Positions 24,571 to 32,428 of a stretch of DNA of 64,000 bases are shown here, piece after piece (the first letter of the stretch is position 1; the number at the start of each line of letters is the position of its first letter). This stretch comes from Streptomyces sp. Tu6071. Its GTDB lineage: Bacteria > Actinomycetota > Actinomycetes > Streptomycetales > Streptomycetaceae. A program made the translations under genes and the position numbers. Below the pieces are notes generated by a model. It did no database searches, was not told the origin of the DNA, and worked only from the letters and a program-made list of their open reading frames with translations. The stretch lies in NCBI RefSeq assembly GCF_000213055.1, contig NZ_CM001165.1:3452945-3516944 (forward strand), read 5' to 3'.

Positions 24571-25120
24571 AGAAGTCCCCCAGCCCAGTCCGCTTTACAT
24601 GGTGTGGAGCCGCATTATGGGGCATCCGATGCCCCCGCCACTGCGAGTTTCTACAGCACGGTCGAGCGCGCGCTTGGTTGCATCTCGGGTTGCGTTCACC
24701 GACGTACGACGCCGTTCGCGGACCACACCAGTCACGGTCGTACCGCAGGTCAGGACGCTCCCGCACACCCTAGAACCCCTAAACGGACATTTTGGAAAGC
24801 GCGCTGGGCCCCCACGAGGAGCCAGTGCATGCCGGACGTAACGTGCGCGAGATCAGGGCGGTGGGGCGCGAGTTCCGGTGGAACGGGACGACGACGCACT
24901 CCCGGCGCGCCCGCCGCAAGAGGCTCACCCGACACGCAAACTTGCTGCTGCAACCACAACGGTCCACGCCGATCCTGCAGGTGGCCGCTCCCCATTGGGA
25001 GAAATCCGGGAGATGATCTTCCAGCCGAGGCCCACCGAGCCCACGCGAGGCCACTCCGCACCATGCGTCTGACCAGCACAGATACCTATCACTACCGGTC
25101 GTGATCCTGCCCGAACCTCA
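24571..25120. other. right end of element, no gene seen
   Basis: About 550 bases from the start of the membrane protein gene to attR. ORFs here overlap on both strands without ribosome sites. The region contains the right copy of the 25-base end repeat (24996-25020), so it is mostly integrase-binding DNA plus the promoter of the minus-strand gene. Confidence 0.5.
24996..25020 (+). repeat. right copy of 25-base element-end repeat
   Basis: It matches 1865-1889 at 23 of 25 bases in direct orientation and ends 100 bases before attR. See the left copy; the pair would flank attP in the excised circle. Confidence 0.55.
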
Positions 25121-25165
25121 TTCGGGACGAAGAGGTCGTGGGTTCAAATCCCGCCACCCCGACAG
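25121..25165 (+). repeat. attR: 45-base attachment repeat
   Basis: Identical to 1752-1796 (ttcgggacgaag through ccaccccgacag). There is no 5' half of a tRNA in front of it, so it is a tRNA-Pro 3' fragment and not a second tRNA gene. It marks the right end of the integrated element. Confidence 0.93.
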
Positions 25166-25177
25166 CCAAAGCAGCAG

Positions 25178-25215
25178 ATCAGGGCCACCGACTCACGTGA
25201 GTCGGTGGCCCTGAT
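25178..25215 (+). terminator. original tRNA-Pro terminator, stranded by integration
   Basis: A perfect 19-base palindrome (arms 25178-25196 and 25197-25215, centre actcacgtgagt) followed by tcgttgtg. It lies 12 bases after attR, the position a terminator would hold behind the uninterrupted tRNA-Pro gene. The element has moved it 23 kb away. Confidence 0.75.
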
Positions 25216-25812
25216 TCGTTGTGCGTGTCTATTTGCGTGACTACCGCGCCGCGAGGAGCGAGGGGTCTCGAAGATTCACTCATGGCGACGCCCCGCCCCT
25301 CGGTTGGAGGCCGCACCCGAGCGCATCGGGGTGGTACTCGACCTGGGCGGCGAGGGGACGTGCGTCCGGTGCTGTCGTCCCGGTACGTGCCAGCAAGGCG
25401 GCACCCTACGGGCCGGTCCTCACCTTCACGTCCGCCTCCTGGGGCGCGTTCGTCGCGGACGTCAAGGGCGGCCCAGTGGGCTGACGTTCGGGTGGGAAGT
25501 GGAGAGGCGGGGCCGGTGGCGCCCACGTGCGCGGTCGGCCCCGCGCCCGCATACCCGGCCGCCGGGCGGCGCACCGGGACCCCGTGCGCCGGGGTCCGGT
25601 GCGTCGCCGATTTCCTGAAAGGACCGGGGGAAAGAACTCCTACCCGCCCGCCCTCCCCGCGCGTGCGCGGCGCCTCACTCGTACGGGTGAGGGGCTTGCA
25701 CGGCGCTCGCGGAGACGGTTACGTTCGCCGCGACAACCGCACACAGAACGGCCCCCGCCGGGACGGCAATCCCGGACGAGGGCCTGACCAACCAGGAAGC
25801 AAACCCTTCCCG
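25216..25812. other. intergenic leader region
   Basis: About 600 bases without a convincing gene, although a frame stays open into the next CDS because of high GC. A small hairpin (ccggga/tcccgg, 25758-25775) and a ggaagc about 16 bases before ATG 25813 are the only features seen. It probably carries the promoter and leader of the HTH gene. Confidence 0.5.
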
Positions 25813-27021
25813 ATGGCTGACACGCAGTTTAACGCGCCCTCTTGCGCCCCTTCCGGGGCTTCTCCGGCCTCCGCGGCCCCCGTCGAGGCCGCCCCCGCCC
25901 CCGTTTTCGAGGCCGCCCCAGCGCCGCACCACGCCTCCGAGGTTCCCGCCGACTCATCTCCCGGCCCCAGCGTCCCCGCCGACGCGCACCACGCCTCCGA
26001 CACCCCCGACGGCTCTCACCCCGGCTCCGGGGTTCTCCACGTCCGCACCCGGCTCACCACCGGCTTCACGGTCCTCGCCAATGCCCTTCTCCAACGGCGC
26101 GGCAGTGCCGTCACGGTCGGCGTCGCGGCGTACATCCTCTCGCTGCCCGACGGCGCCCCCGTGACCATCGACGCGCTCCGTGCCCACTTCACCGAGGGCG
26201 AGGTCCTCATCTCCCGGGCGCTGCGCGAGCTGGAGGCGGCGGGCTACCTGGAGCGGCGGCGCGTGCGGCTCGCGTCGGGGAGGTTCCGTACGTGCACGTA
26301 CCTGCACGACGTGCCGGTCGGCCGCAGGGGCGGGGCACTGCGCGAGGTGCGGCACGGGGACGGTGCACAGCAGCGCGCGGCCGGACGGCCGGCCCGGCAC
26401 GAGGGACGAGTCCGGACGCGTACCGGCGAGTCGGCGCCCCTCGCCGCAGCGGTCCCTTCCCGGGTCCATGAGAGCGGGGCTCGCACCGCCGCCGTCCCCC
26501 GGCAGCCGTCCGACCCTCGTGAACGTGAACCCGTGCCGCTCGCCGCCGTCGATCCCCGCGCTCTCCTCGTGCTCGCCTCGCTCCGGCGCCGCGATCCGCG
26601 CCTCGTGCTCTCCGAGCGCGACGCGGCGGACCTGAGCCCCGCCATCGGCCGCTGGCTCGCTTCAGGACTCAGCGCGCGCCGGATCGCGGATGTCCTCACC
26701 GCACGCCTCCCCGATCATTTCGTCAGCCGTCCCGCCGCGCTCCTCGCCTTCCGTCTCAGGGACACCCCGCTGTCCGCGCCGCCCGAGTCCAAGCCCTCCG
26801 CCGCAGCCCCCGCGCCGCCCGCCGTCCACCCGTTCCACACCTGTGACGGCTGCGAGCGCGTCTTCCGCTCACCGGACCCGGGGCGCTGTCGCGACTGCCG
26901 CTCGGGGGCGCGGGAGGGCAGCGCTTTCATCGCGTCCCCGGCCGCTTTCTCGCGCGGCACGCGGGGGGTGGGTGCCCGGGAGGTGGCGAGATCTCTGACG
27001 GGTCGCACGGTGCTCCCGTAG
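25813..27021 (+). CDS. HTH replication-initiator-like DNA-binding protein
   Basis: A 402-residue protein. The first 80 residues are Ala/Pro-rich and disordered. Residues about 85-150 form a winged helix (TTGFTVLANALLQRRGSAVT, ALRAHFTEGEVLISRALREL, EAAGYLERRR). A long low-complexity linker follows. The C-terminus has a four-Cys zinc motif, CDGCERVF then GRCRDC. The upstream frame is open to 25219, but ATG 25813 is the first codon after which the protein looks natural. Streptomyces chromosomes hold several such proteins near tRNA sites; their role is unknown. It lies outside the attR boundary. Confidence 0.65.
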   Translation: MADTQFNAPSCAPSGASPASAAPVEAAPAPVFEAAPAPHHASEVPADSSPGPSVPADAHHASDTPDGSHPGSGVLHVRTRLTTGFTVLANALLQRRGSAVTVGVAAYILSLPDGAPVTIDALRAHFTEGEVLISRALRELEAAGYLERRRVRLASGRFRTCTYLHDVPVGRRGGALREVRHGDGAQQRAAGRPARHEGRVRTRTGESAPLAAAVPSRVHESGARTAAVPRQPSDPREREPVPLAAVDPRALLVLASLRRRDPRLVLSERDAADLSPAIGRWLASGLSARRIADVLTARLPDHFVSRPAALLAFRLRDTPLSAPPESKPSAAAPAPPAVHPFHTCDGCERVFRSPDPGRCRDCRSGAREGSAFIASPAAFSRGTRGVGAREVARSLTGRTVLP

Positions 27022-27030
27022 CCTCCGCGC

Positions 27031-27744
27031 ATGACCTTTCCGCCGCCCCGTGCGCTCACGTCCGCAGAGAAGACCGTCGCGTCGGCGGTGGCGCCCGAGG
27101 GGGGTGCCGCTGTGCGGGGGTCGTACGACGCCGTGGCGGAGAGTTATGCGGAGTTGGTGGGGCGGGGGATGGAGGACGAAGCCGTCTGGTAGCGCGGGGT
27201 GTTGCGGGTCTTCGTGGAGTCGTTGGCGCCGGGTGTGGTCGTCGGGGATCTCGGGTGCGGGACCGGGCGCGTCGCGGGGTATGTGCGGGGGCTCGGGGCT
27301 TCGGTGGTGGGGGTGGACATCTCGCCGGGGATGCTGCGGGTCGCGGCGCGTGATCACGCTCAAGTGGGCTTCGCAGCGGGGGACATGGCTCGGTTGCCGC
27401 TCGCGTCCGGTGTGCTCGGCGGGGCGCTCGCCTGGTACTCGACCGTGCACTCCTCCGATGGGCAAGTGGACGCGATGGCGGCGGAGTTCGCGCGGGTGCT
27501 CGCGCCCGGGGGTGTGCTGTGCGTCGCGTTCAAGGTGGGGCCGGACGGCTCGGCTCCGGCGTCCTGGCTCCGGCACGCGTACGGGCATGCGGTGCAACTG
27601 CCGGTGTATCGGCGGCCCGTGGACGACATGAGCGCGATACTCGGTCGGCACGGGCTCGTGGAGACGGCGCGCGTGGTGCGGCAGCCGGTGGGGCGACACG
27701 AACCGACCCCGCAGGGATTCGTACTGCTCCGTCGCGCCGCCTGA
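27031..27744 (+). pseudogene. SAM-dependent methyltransferase with in-frame TAG
   Basis: The frame from ATG 27031 encodes SYDAVAESYAELVGRGMEDE and AVW, then TAG at 27190-27192 (codon 54), then RGVLRVFVESLAPGVVVGDL and the class I SAM motif GDLGCGTGRVAGYVRGLGAS, VVGVDISPGML and, further on, [15 protein letters not shown]. The part behind the TAG, from GTG 27199, keeps the SAM-binding core. Related methyltransferases have a charged residue at the stop position, so a GAG to TAG change is likely. This may be a real pseudogene, a functional short form, or a base-calling error. Confidence 0.7.
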
Positions 27745-27761
27745 GTGGCACTATCGGCGCC

Positions 27762-28286
27762 ATGAGCGATACGGAGTGGCCGAAACTGACAGTGGTGCGC
27801 GGGGACCTCACCCGCCAGGACGTGGACGCGCTGGTGAACGCGGCGAATTCGTCGCTCCAGGGCGGCGGGGGTGTGGACGGGGCCCTGCACCGCGCCGCCG
27901 GGCCCGAACTCGCCCGCGCCGGGCGGGACCTCGCGCCGTGCCGGCCCGGTGATGCCAAAGCGACCCCCGCCTTCCGCCTCTCGCCGCCGGTCCGCCACGT
28001 GATCCACACCGTGGGCCCCGTCTGGCGCGGCGGCGGCAACGGCGAACGCGAGACGCTCGCCTCCTGCTACCGCCGCTGCCTGGAGGTCGCCGACGAACTG
28101 GGCGACGTCACGAGCCTCGCCTTCCCGTCCCTCTCGACGGGCATCTACGGCTTCCCGGCGGACGAGGCCGCCACGATCGCGGTCCGCACGCTCCGCACCA
28201 CGCCGACACGGGTCACCGAAATCCGGCTCGTGGGGTTCGACGAGCGGGGGTACGACGTGCTGCGGGCCGCGGTGGCGGAGGGCTGA
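27762..28286 (+). CDS. macro domain protein (ADP-ribosyl hydrolase)
   Basis: A 174-residue macro domain. The ligand-binding motifs are clear: [39 protein letters not shown], and [20 protein letters not shown]. Family members hydrolyse O-acetyl-ADP-ribose or remove ADP-ribose from proteins or nucleic acids. ATG 27762 is 17 bases after the methyltransferase stop, so the two genes may be one transcript. It converges on the HelR-like gene. Confidence 0.9.
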   Translation: MSDTEWPKLTVVRGDLTRQDVDALVNAANSSLQGGGGVDGALHRAAGPELARAGRDLAPCRPGDAKATPAFRLSPPVRHVIHTVGPVWRGGGNGERETLASCYRRCLEVADELGDVTSLAFPSLSTGIYGFPADEAATIAVRTLRTTPTRVTEIRLVGFDERGYDVLRAAVAEG

Positions 28287-28397
28287 GCGCGCGGGCGGAG
28301 GGGGGCGGCTGCCCGGCCACGCCTCGCAACGGTCACACGCGTCCGGAGAGTCCCCGTTCACGGGTCGTTTCGGTCGCTCGTGTCCGGAGGGGTCCGT

Positions 28398-30692
28398 TCA
28401 CGCGTCGTTTCGGTCGCTCGCGCCCAGGGGTGACGGGCCCCCGTGGAGGATGTGCAGGCTCGTGACCGCGCGGGTCAGGGCGACGTAGAGGAGCTGGTCG
28501 CCGCGCGGGGTGCTCGCGCGGACGGCGGCGGGGTCGTGGAGGACGACGTGGTCGAACTCCAGGCCCTTGGCGAGGCACGCGGGGACGACGGTGAGGCGGT
28601 CCGTGGGCGCCAGGCCGTGCGCGTCGAGCATCGCCCGTACGGGAAGCTCTTCCGCGCACAACACCGCGACTGTTCCCGGGCGTTCGAGGGCCCGGCGGAC
28701 GGCGGCGGCGAGCGTGGCGGGGTCCGTCGCGCGGGTCGTGGCGAGGGCGGTGGGCTCGGCGCGCAGCGAGCGGGGCGGGCGCAGGGTGGGGGCGATGCGC
28801 GGGAGGAGGCGGCTCGCGAGGTCGAGGACGGGCGCGGGGACGCGGTAACCCGTGGTCAGTTCGGTGTACGCGGTGGCGGGGCGGCCCAAGTGGGCGAGAT
28901 GCGTGGGCCAGTCGCGGGCCGCCCACGGCGTCGTGCCCTGCGCGAGGTCGCCGAGGACCGTGAGGGACCCCGCCGCGCCGAGGCGGCGCGCGACGGCGCG
29001 GCACTCCATCGGGGAGAGGTCCTGCGCCTCGTCGACGACGATGTGCCCGAAGACGGGCGGGTGCGCGAGCAGTCCGGCGGCCTCGTCGAGGAGGACGAGG
29101 TCGGCGGCGGTACGGGCCCGGCTCGTGGCCGGTCGGCGCAGCGCCTCGCACGCGTCGGCGTCGAGCAACCCGGCGGCGTACAGCTCCGGTCGGGCCAGCG
29201 CGGCGCGCAGCACGTCCTCCGGCCGGGCCTGCGGCCACAGCGTGTCGAGGAGCGTGCGAACGGGGCGGCCGTGCGCGACGCGGCGCTCCCACGCGGCGGT
29301 ACGGGGACCGGCGCGGCGTTCGGCGCGGGCGCGGACGAGTGCGAGGAGCCGGGCGCGGAAGCGCTCGCGGCCCGCGCGGTAGGGGAGGGTGCCGTCGCCG
29401 ACGGCGGTACGGATCGGGGCGAGCGCCTCGCGGACGGCCTCGGCGTCCACGCGCCACAGCGCGGAGCCGTCGGGGACGGTGAGCGAGGCGTCGGCGTCCC
29501 CGGGGGCGGCGGTGAGGGCGTGGAGGGCGCGGTGCAGGACGGTGGCGAGGCGGGGATCGTGCTTGAGGCGGGCGGCGGGTGCGGGGTCCGTCGTGCGGGC
29601 GGGGCCGTGGTCGAGGAGGGCGGTGAGAGTGGACTGGCGGACCCCCGATTCACCGAGGGCGGGCAGGACTTCGGCGATGTGGCGGAGGAAGGCGGGGTTC
29701 GGGCCGAGGACGAGGACGCCCGCGCGGCTCAGGCGGCGGGGGTGCGCGTAGAGGAGGTACGCGACGCGGTGCAGGCCGACCGCCGTCTTGCCCGTGCCCG
29801 GGGCGCCCTGCACGCAGACCGAGACGTCGAGCGGGGCCCGTACCAGCGCGTCCTGCTCGGGCTGGAGCGTCGCGGCGATGTCGCGGAGCGGGCCACTGCG
29901 GGGACGCTCGATCTCGGCGAGGAGGAGGGGGCTCGTGGGGGCGGCGGAGGTGTCGGCCGAGGCTCCGGCGGCAGAGGTTTCGGCCGAGGCTCCGGCGGCA
30001 CCGGGCACCTCGGCGGGGGCGGAGGCACCGGGGCCTTCGGCGGGGGCGGGGGCCTCGGCGGGCTCGGAGGCTTGCGGCGACTCGGGGTACTCGTCCTCGT
30101 ACGCGGTGAGGGCGTCGTCCGCGCCGTCCGCTCCCGGGGCCCAGCCGAAGCGGCGGCGACGTGCGAGGCCGTAGGGCTCCGCGGGGCTCGCGCGGTAGAA
30201 GGCGCGCGCGACGGGCGCGCGCCAGTCGACGACGAGCGGGGGCACGGTGGGGTCCTCGGAGACGCGGCGGCGGCCGAGATGGTAGCGCTGCCCGGCGTGC
30301 TCGCCCGCGCGGGCGGACTCCGGGACGAAGTCGATACGGGCGAAGAAGAGCGGGCCCGGGGGGAGTTCGTCCAGGTCCCGCGCGTGACCGCGCAGGGCGC
30401 GGCCGAGCACCTCGGCGTCGGCGCCCGAGGCGGAGACGGTCGCGCCGCTGAGGACGTGGTCGTGGGCGGCCTCGCGTGCGGCCTCGACAGCGGCGCGGCA
30501 ACGGGCGTGGTGGGCGCGGGCGGCGCGGAGGGGGGCGGGGGCTTCGGGCTCGGCGGGGGTGGCGGCGGTGGGGGCCGGGGCGGGCGAGACCGAGGGTGGG
30601 ACCGGGGTCGGGGACGGGCCGCACGTGGTGGACGGGGTGGGCATGCCGGACGAGGTGGGCGAGGCGTCGGCGGAGGGAGGCTTCGGCGTCAT
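28398..30692 (-). CDS. helR: HelR/HelD-like UvrD-type ATPase
   Basis: A 764-residue protein. The N-terminal arm (RAARAHHARCRAAVEAAREA, then LPPGPLFFARIDFVPES) is typical of HelD/HelR proteins that bind RNA polymerase. Walker A is GAPGTGKTAVGLHRVAYLL near residue 282, Walker B HIVVDEAQDLSPM near 538, and motif VI-like LLYVALTRAV lies near the end. Streptomyces HelR frees RNA polymerase from rifamycin; HelD recycles stalled polymerase. Which role applies here is not settled, as no rifamycin-associated element is seen upstream. It has a low-complexity insert near residues 190-250. A TetR gene lies 61 bases upstream on the same strand, with an operator between. Confidence 0.8.
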   Translation of the reverse strand: MTPKPPSADASPTSSGMPTPSTTCGPSPTPVPPSVSPAPAPTAATPAEPEAPAPLRAARAHHARCRAAVEAAREAAHDHVLSGATVSASGADAEVLGRALRGHARDLDELPPGPLFFARIDFVPESARAGEHAGQRYHLGRRRVSEDPTVPPLVVDWRAPVARAFYRASPAEPYGLARRRRFGWAPGADGADDALTAYEDEYPESPQASEPAEAPAPAEGPGASAPAEVPGAAGASAETSAAGASADTSAAPTSPLLLAEIERPRSGPLRDIAATLQPEQDALVRAPLDVSVCVQGAPGTGKTAVGLHRVAYLLYAHPRRLSRAGVLVLGPNPAFLRHIAEVLPALGESGVRQSTLTALLDHGPARTTDPAPAARLKHDPRLATVLHRALHALTAAPGDADASLTVPDGSALWRVDAEAVREALAPIRTAVGDGTLPYRAGRERFRARLLALVRARAERRAGPRTAAWERRVAHGRPVRTLLDTLWPQARPEDVLRAALARPELYAAGLLDADACEALRRPATSRARTAADLVLLDEAAGLLAHPPVFGHIVVDEAQDLSPMECRAVARRLGAAGSLTVLGDLAQGTTPWAARDWPTHLAHLGRPATAYTELTTGYRVPAPVLDLASRLLPRIAPTLRPPRSLRAEPTALATTRATDPATLAAAVRRALERPGTVAVLCAEELPVRAMLDAHGLAPTDRLTVVPACLAKGLEFDHVVLHDPAAVRASTPRGDQLLYVALTRAVTSLHILHGGPSPLGASDRNDA

Positions 30693-30714
30693 ACCTCCGA
30701 GCCTAAAGCAACCC

Positions 30715-30730
30715 AGTTACATTTGTAACT
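30715..30730. promoter_or_regulatory. palindromic TetR-type operator before helR
   Basis: A perfect 7-base palindrome with a 2-base spacer (agttaca-tt-tgtaact), AT-rich compared with its surroundings, lies 22 bases ahead of the HelR-like start and just behind the TetR gene. It is a good candidate site for that TetR protein. Binding is inferred. Confidence 0.6.
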
Positions 30731-30753
30731 CGGTTAAACACGTAGTGCCCTGC

Positions 30754-31452
30754 TCAGCGCTCCCCCAGCGCCGTCGCGAGTCCCGTGAAGCCCTCCTCGG
30801 CCTCGTGCGCGGCGGTCGGGTAGAGGGCGTCGGCCGTGGCCCCGGCCGCGATGCGGCGCCAGTTCTCCATGGCGAGGACGCGCTGGACGGCGACGATCTG
30901 GGCGGCGGCGAGCCGGTGCGCGAGCGGCGGGAGGTCCGCGTCCGGCGCGGGGGGTCCGGCGAGGGCGCGGGCGAGGGCCGTTTCGGAGCGGTGGGTGTAG
31001 GCGTGGAGACGCGCGAGGAGGGACGGCGTGCCGTAGAGGAGGCGGTGGTAGGCGAGGACGGCGGGCACGTCGTTGAGGCCGGTCACGGGGTCGCGGCGGT
31101 CGAGCCCCGTACGGAAGTGGGCCGCCAGGGCGGCGACCGGGGGGCGGCGCTCGGCGCGGGCCTCGGTCACGACGCGGGCGGGCTCGTCCTCGTGATCGGC
31201 GAAACGGTGGAGGACGAGGTCCTCCTTGGTGGGGAAGTACCGGAAAAGCGTCGGCTTCGAGACGCCCGCGACGGCGGCGATCTCGGCGACGGGCACCGCG
31301 TCGAAGCCGCGTGCGAGGAAGAGGGCGATGGCGGTCTCGGAGACGTGCCGGTAGGTCTGGAGGCGCTTGCGTTCACGCAGGCCGGGCGGCCGGTCCGCGC
31401 CCCCCGCACCGCCGTTGCCCGCGCCCTGACCCGCCCCGCTCCTCGCTCGCAC
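30754..31452 (-). CDS. TetR-family regulator
   Basis: A 232-residue regulator. The DNA-binding domain lies at about 24-75 (RERKRLQTYRHVSETAIALF, AEIAAVAGVSKPTLFRYF). The C-terminal ligand-binding part is helical. The gene is directly upstream of the HelR-like ATPase gene with an operator in the gap, so control of helR is likely. The ligand could be an antibiotic or a stress signal. The start at 31452 is the longest option; the first 20 residues are low complexity. Confidence 0.82.
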   Translation of the reverse strand: MRARSGAGQGAGNGGAGGADRPPGLRERKRLQTYRHVSETAIALFLARGFDAVPVAEIAAVAGVSKPTLFRYFPTKEDLVLHRFADHEDEPARVVTEARAERRPPVAALAAHFRTGLDRRDPVTGLNDVPAVLAYHRLLYGTPSLLARLHAYTHRSETALARALAGPPAPDADLPPLAHRLAAAQIVAVQRVLAMENWRRIAAGATADALYPTAAHEAEEGFTGLATALGER

Positions 31453-31652
31453 CCGGCCATCCTAGGCAGGCGGGAGGGGCGGGCGGGGCGCAGCCGTTCG
31501 TCGCTGTCCGCCGCCGTACGAGAGGGGGGCGGGCGAACCCGGGCCGGAGGCGGGGGGGGCCGGGGCCCTCCCAGGGTGGCTCCCCGACGGACCCGGGCTG
31601 ATAGCCTCCCCTCTTCGCCGGGCCACCGGCCGGAGTCCGCAGGCAGGCCGCC

Positions 31653-32360
31653 ATGCACCCGTACCGGCACGCGCTCCTCAGCGCGCTCGACGCCCTCGAC
31701 GCCGCCTTCGCGGCGGAACCCGCCTTCCCTGTCACGGGTTGCGCGTACTGCTGGGGCGAGGAGCACTTCGCCGAGCTGTCCGGGCCGCTCGACGCGCTCT
31801 CCGAGGAGACGATCCTGGGCGTCGCCATGGAGGTCTCCGATCACTGGAACGACTTCCCGCGCCTGTACCGACGGCTGACGCCACTCCTCGTCCGGCGCGC
31901 CGTCCTGGGCGGTGAGCACGGCGTGCCGGCCGATGTCGTGGCGTCCCGCTTGCGGGAGGCGGGGTGCCTGGGGTGGGCCCCGGGGCTGACGGACGTGCTG
32001 CGGGCGGTGGGGGTCACGTGGTGGCGGGCGGTGCTCCACGGCGAGGTCCGCGGCGCGGGCGGGAACCCGGACGCGGGAGAGGCGCTCGGCGTGCTCACGG
32101 TCGCGAGCGGCACGGTACGACCGTGGCTCGGCATCTGGGCGGCGACCCGGACTCCGTACGCGGACGCCCTCCTGGCGGAGTACGTCGCCCAACTCCCCTC
32201 CTCAGTGGACGATCTGGGCAACGGCTGGTGGGACGACGATCCGCGTCACGACCCGCGACGCGAGGTCGCGACCTGGCTGCTCCGCGACGTGCGGGACCGG
32301 CTGAACGGCCTCACGCCCGACGACGTCATGGCGCTCGACGAGGTGCGCTGCACGTTCTGA
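31653..32360 (+). CDS. conserved hypothetical protein
   Basis: A 235-residue protein rich in Trp, Asp and Leu, without signal peptide or membrane segment. It starts MHPYRHALLSALDALDAAFA and contains GCAYCWGEEHFAELSG (a possible metal or redox pair of cysteines) and TWWRAVLHGEVRGAGGNPDA. I do not recognise the family. ATG 31653 has ggcagg upstream. It is divergent from the TetR gene and converges on the phosphotransferase gene. Confidence 0.7.
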   Translation: MHPYRHALLSALDALDAAFAAEPAFPVTGCAYCWGEEHFAELSGPLDALSEETILGVAMEVSDHWNDFPRLYRRLTPLLVRRAVLGGEHGVPADVVASRLREAGCLGWAPGLTDVLRAVGVTWWRAVLHGEVRGAGGNPDAGEALGVLTVASGTVRPWLGIWAATRTPYADALLAEYVAQLPSSVDDLGNGWWDDDPRHDPRREVATWLLRDVRDRLNGLTPDDVMALDEVRCTF

Positions 32361-32428
32361 GGCGGCGGGGCGGCGCGGAGCTGGTGGGCCCGGACTCAGG
32401 GAGCCGCGCCGAGCCGGTGGGCCGGGAC

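Larger units (their letters stand above)
1752..25165. mobile_element. integrative mobilizable element in tRNA-Pro
   Basis: The region is bounded by two identical 45-base direct repeats, the left one being the 3' end of tRNA-Pro. It encodes a tyrosine integrase, an excisionase-like protein, an XRE repressor, a DUF3631 ATPase (interrupted), a DUF2637 membrane protein, MobC and a relaxase. Cargo genes fill the rest. No FtsK/TraB translocase of actinomycete AICEs and no type IV coupling protein is seen. I therefore infer a mobilizable element that needs a helper. Unusually, three cargo genes lie between the left attachment site and the integrase. The active-site substitution in the integrase may mean it is now fixed. 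Confidence 0.88.

Noticed and set aside
25121..25165. A second tRNA-Pro gene at the right end
   Set aside because: Only the 3' part from the anticodon loop is present; there is no D-arm or 5' acceptor strand, so it is attR.
1752..25165. An AICE with FtsK/TraB-type transfer
   Set aside because: No protein with an FtsK/TraB P-loop translocase pattern was found; MobC and relaxase suggest strand-transfer mobilization instead.
7997..27192. TAG recoding (pyrrolysine-like readthrough) to explain the two amber codons
   Set aside because: Streptomyces is not known to use TAG as a sense codon, and the two genes are unrelated. Mutation or error is simpler.
28443..30728. A 761-residue plus-strand ORF opposite the HelR-like gene
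   Set aside because: It is a low-complexity Gly/Arg/Ala frame, and the opposite strand has Walker A/B motifs.
30693..30753. A rifamycin-associated element upstream of helR
   Set aside because: The region lacks the GC-rich inverted repeat expected and instead has an AT-rich palindrome.
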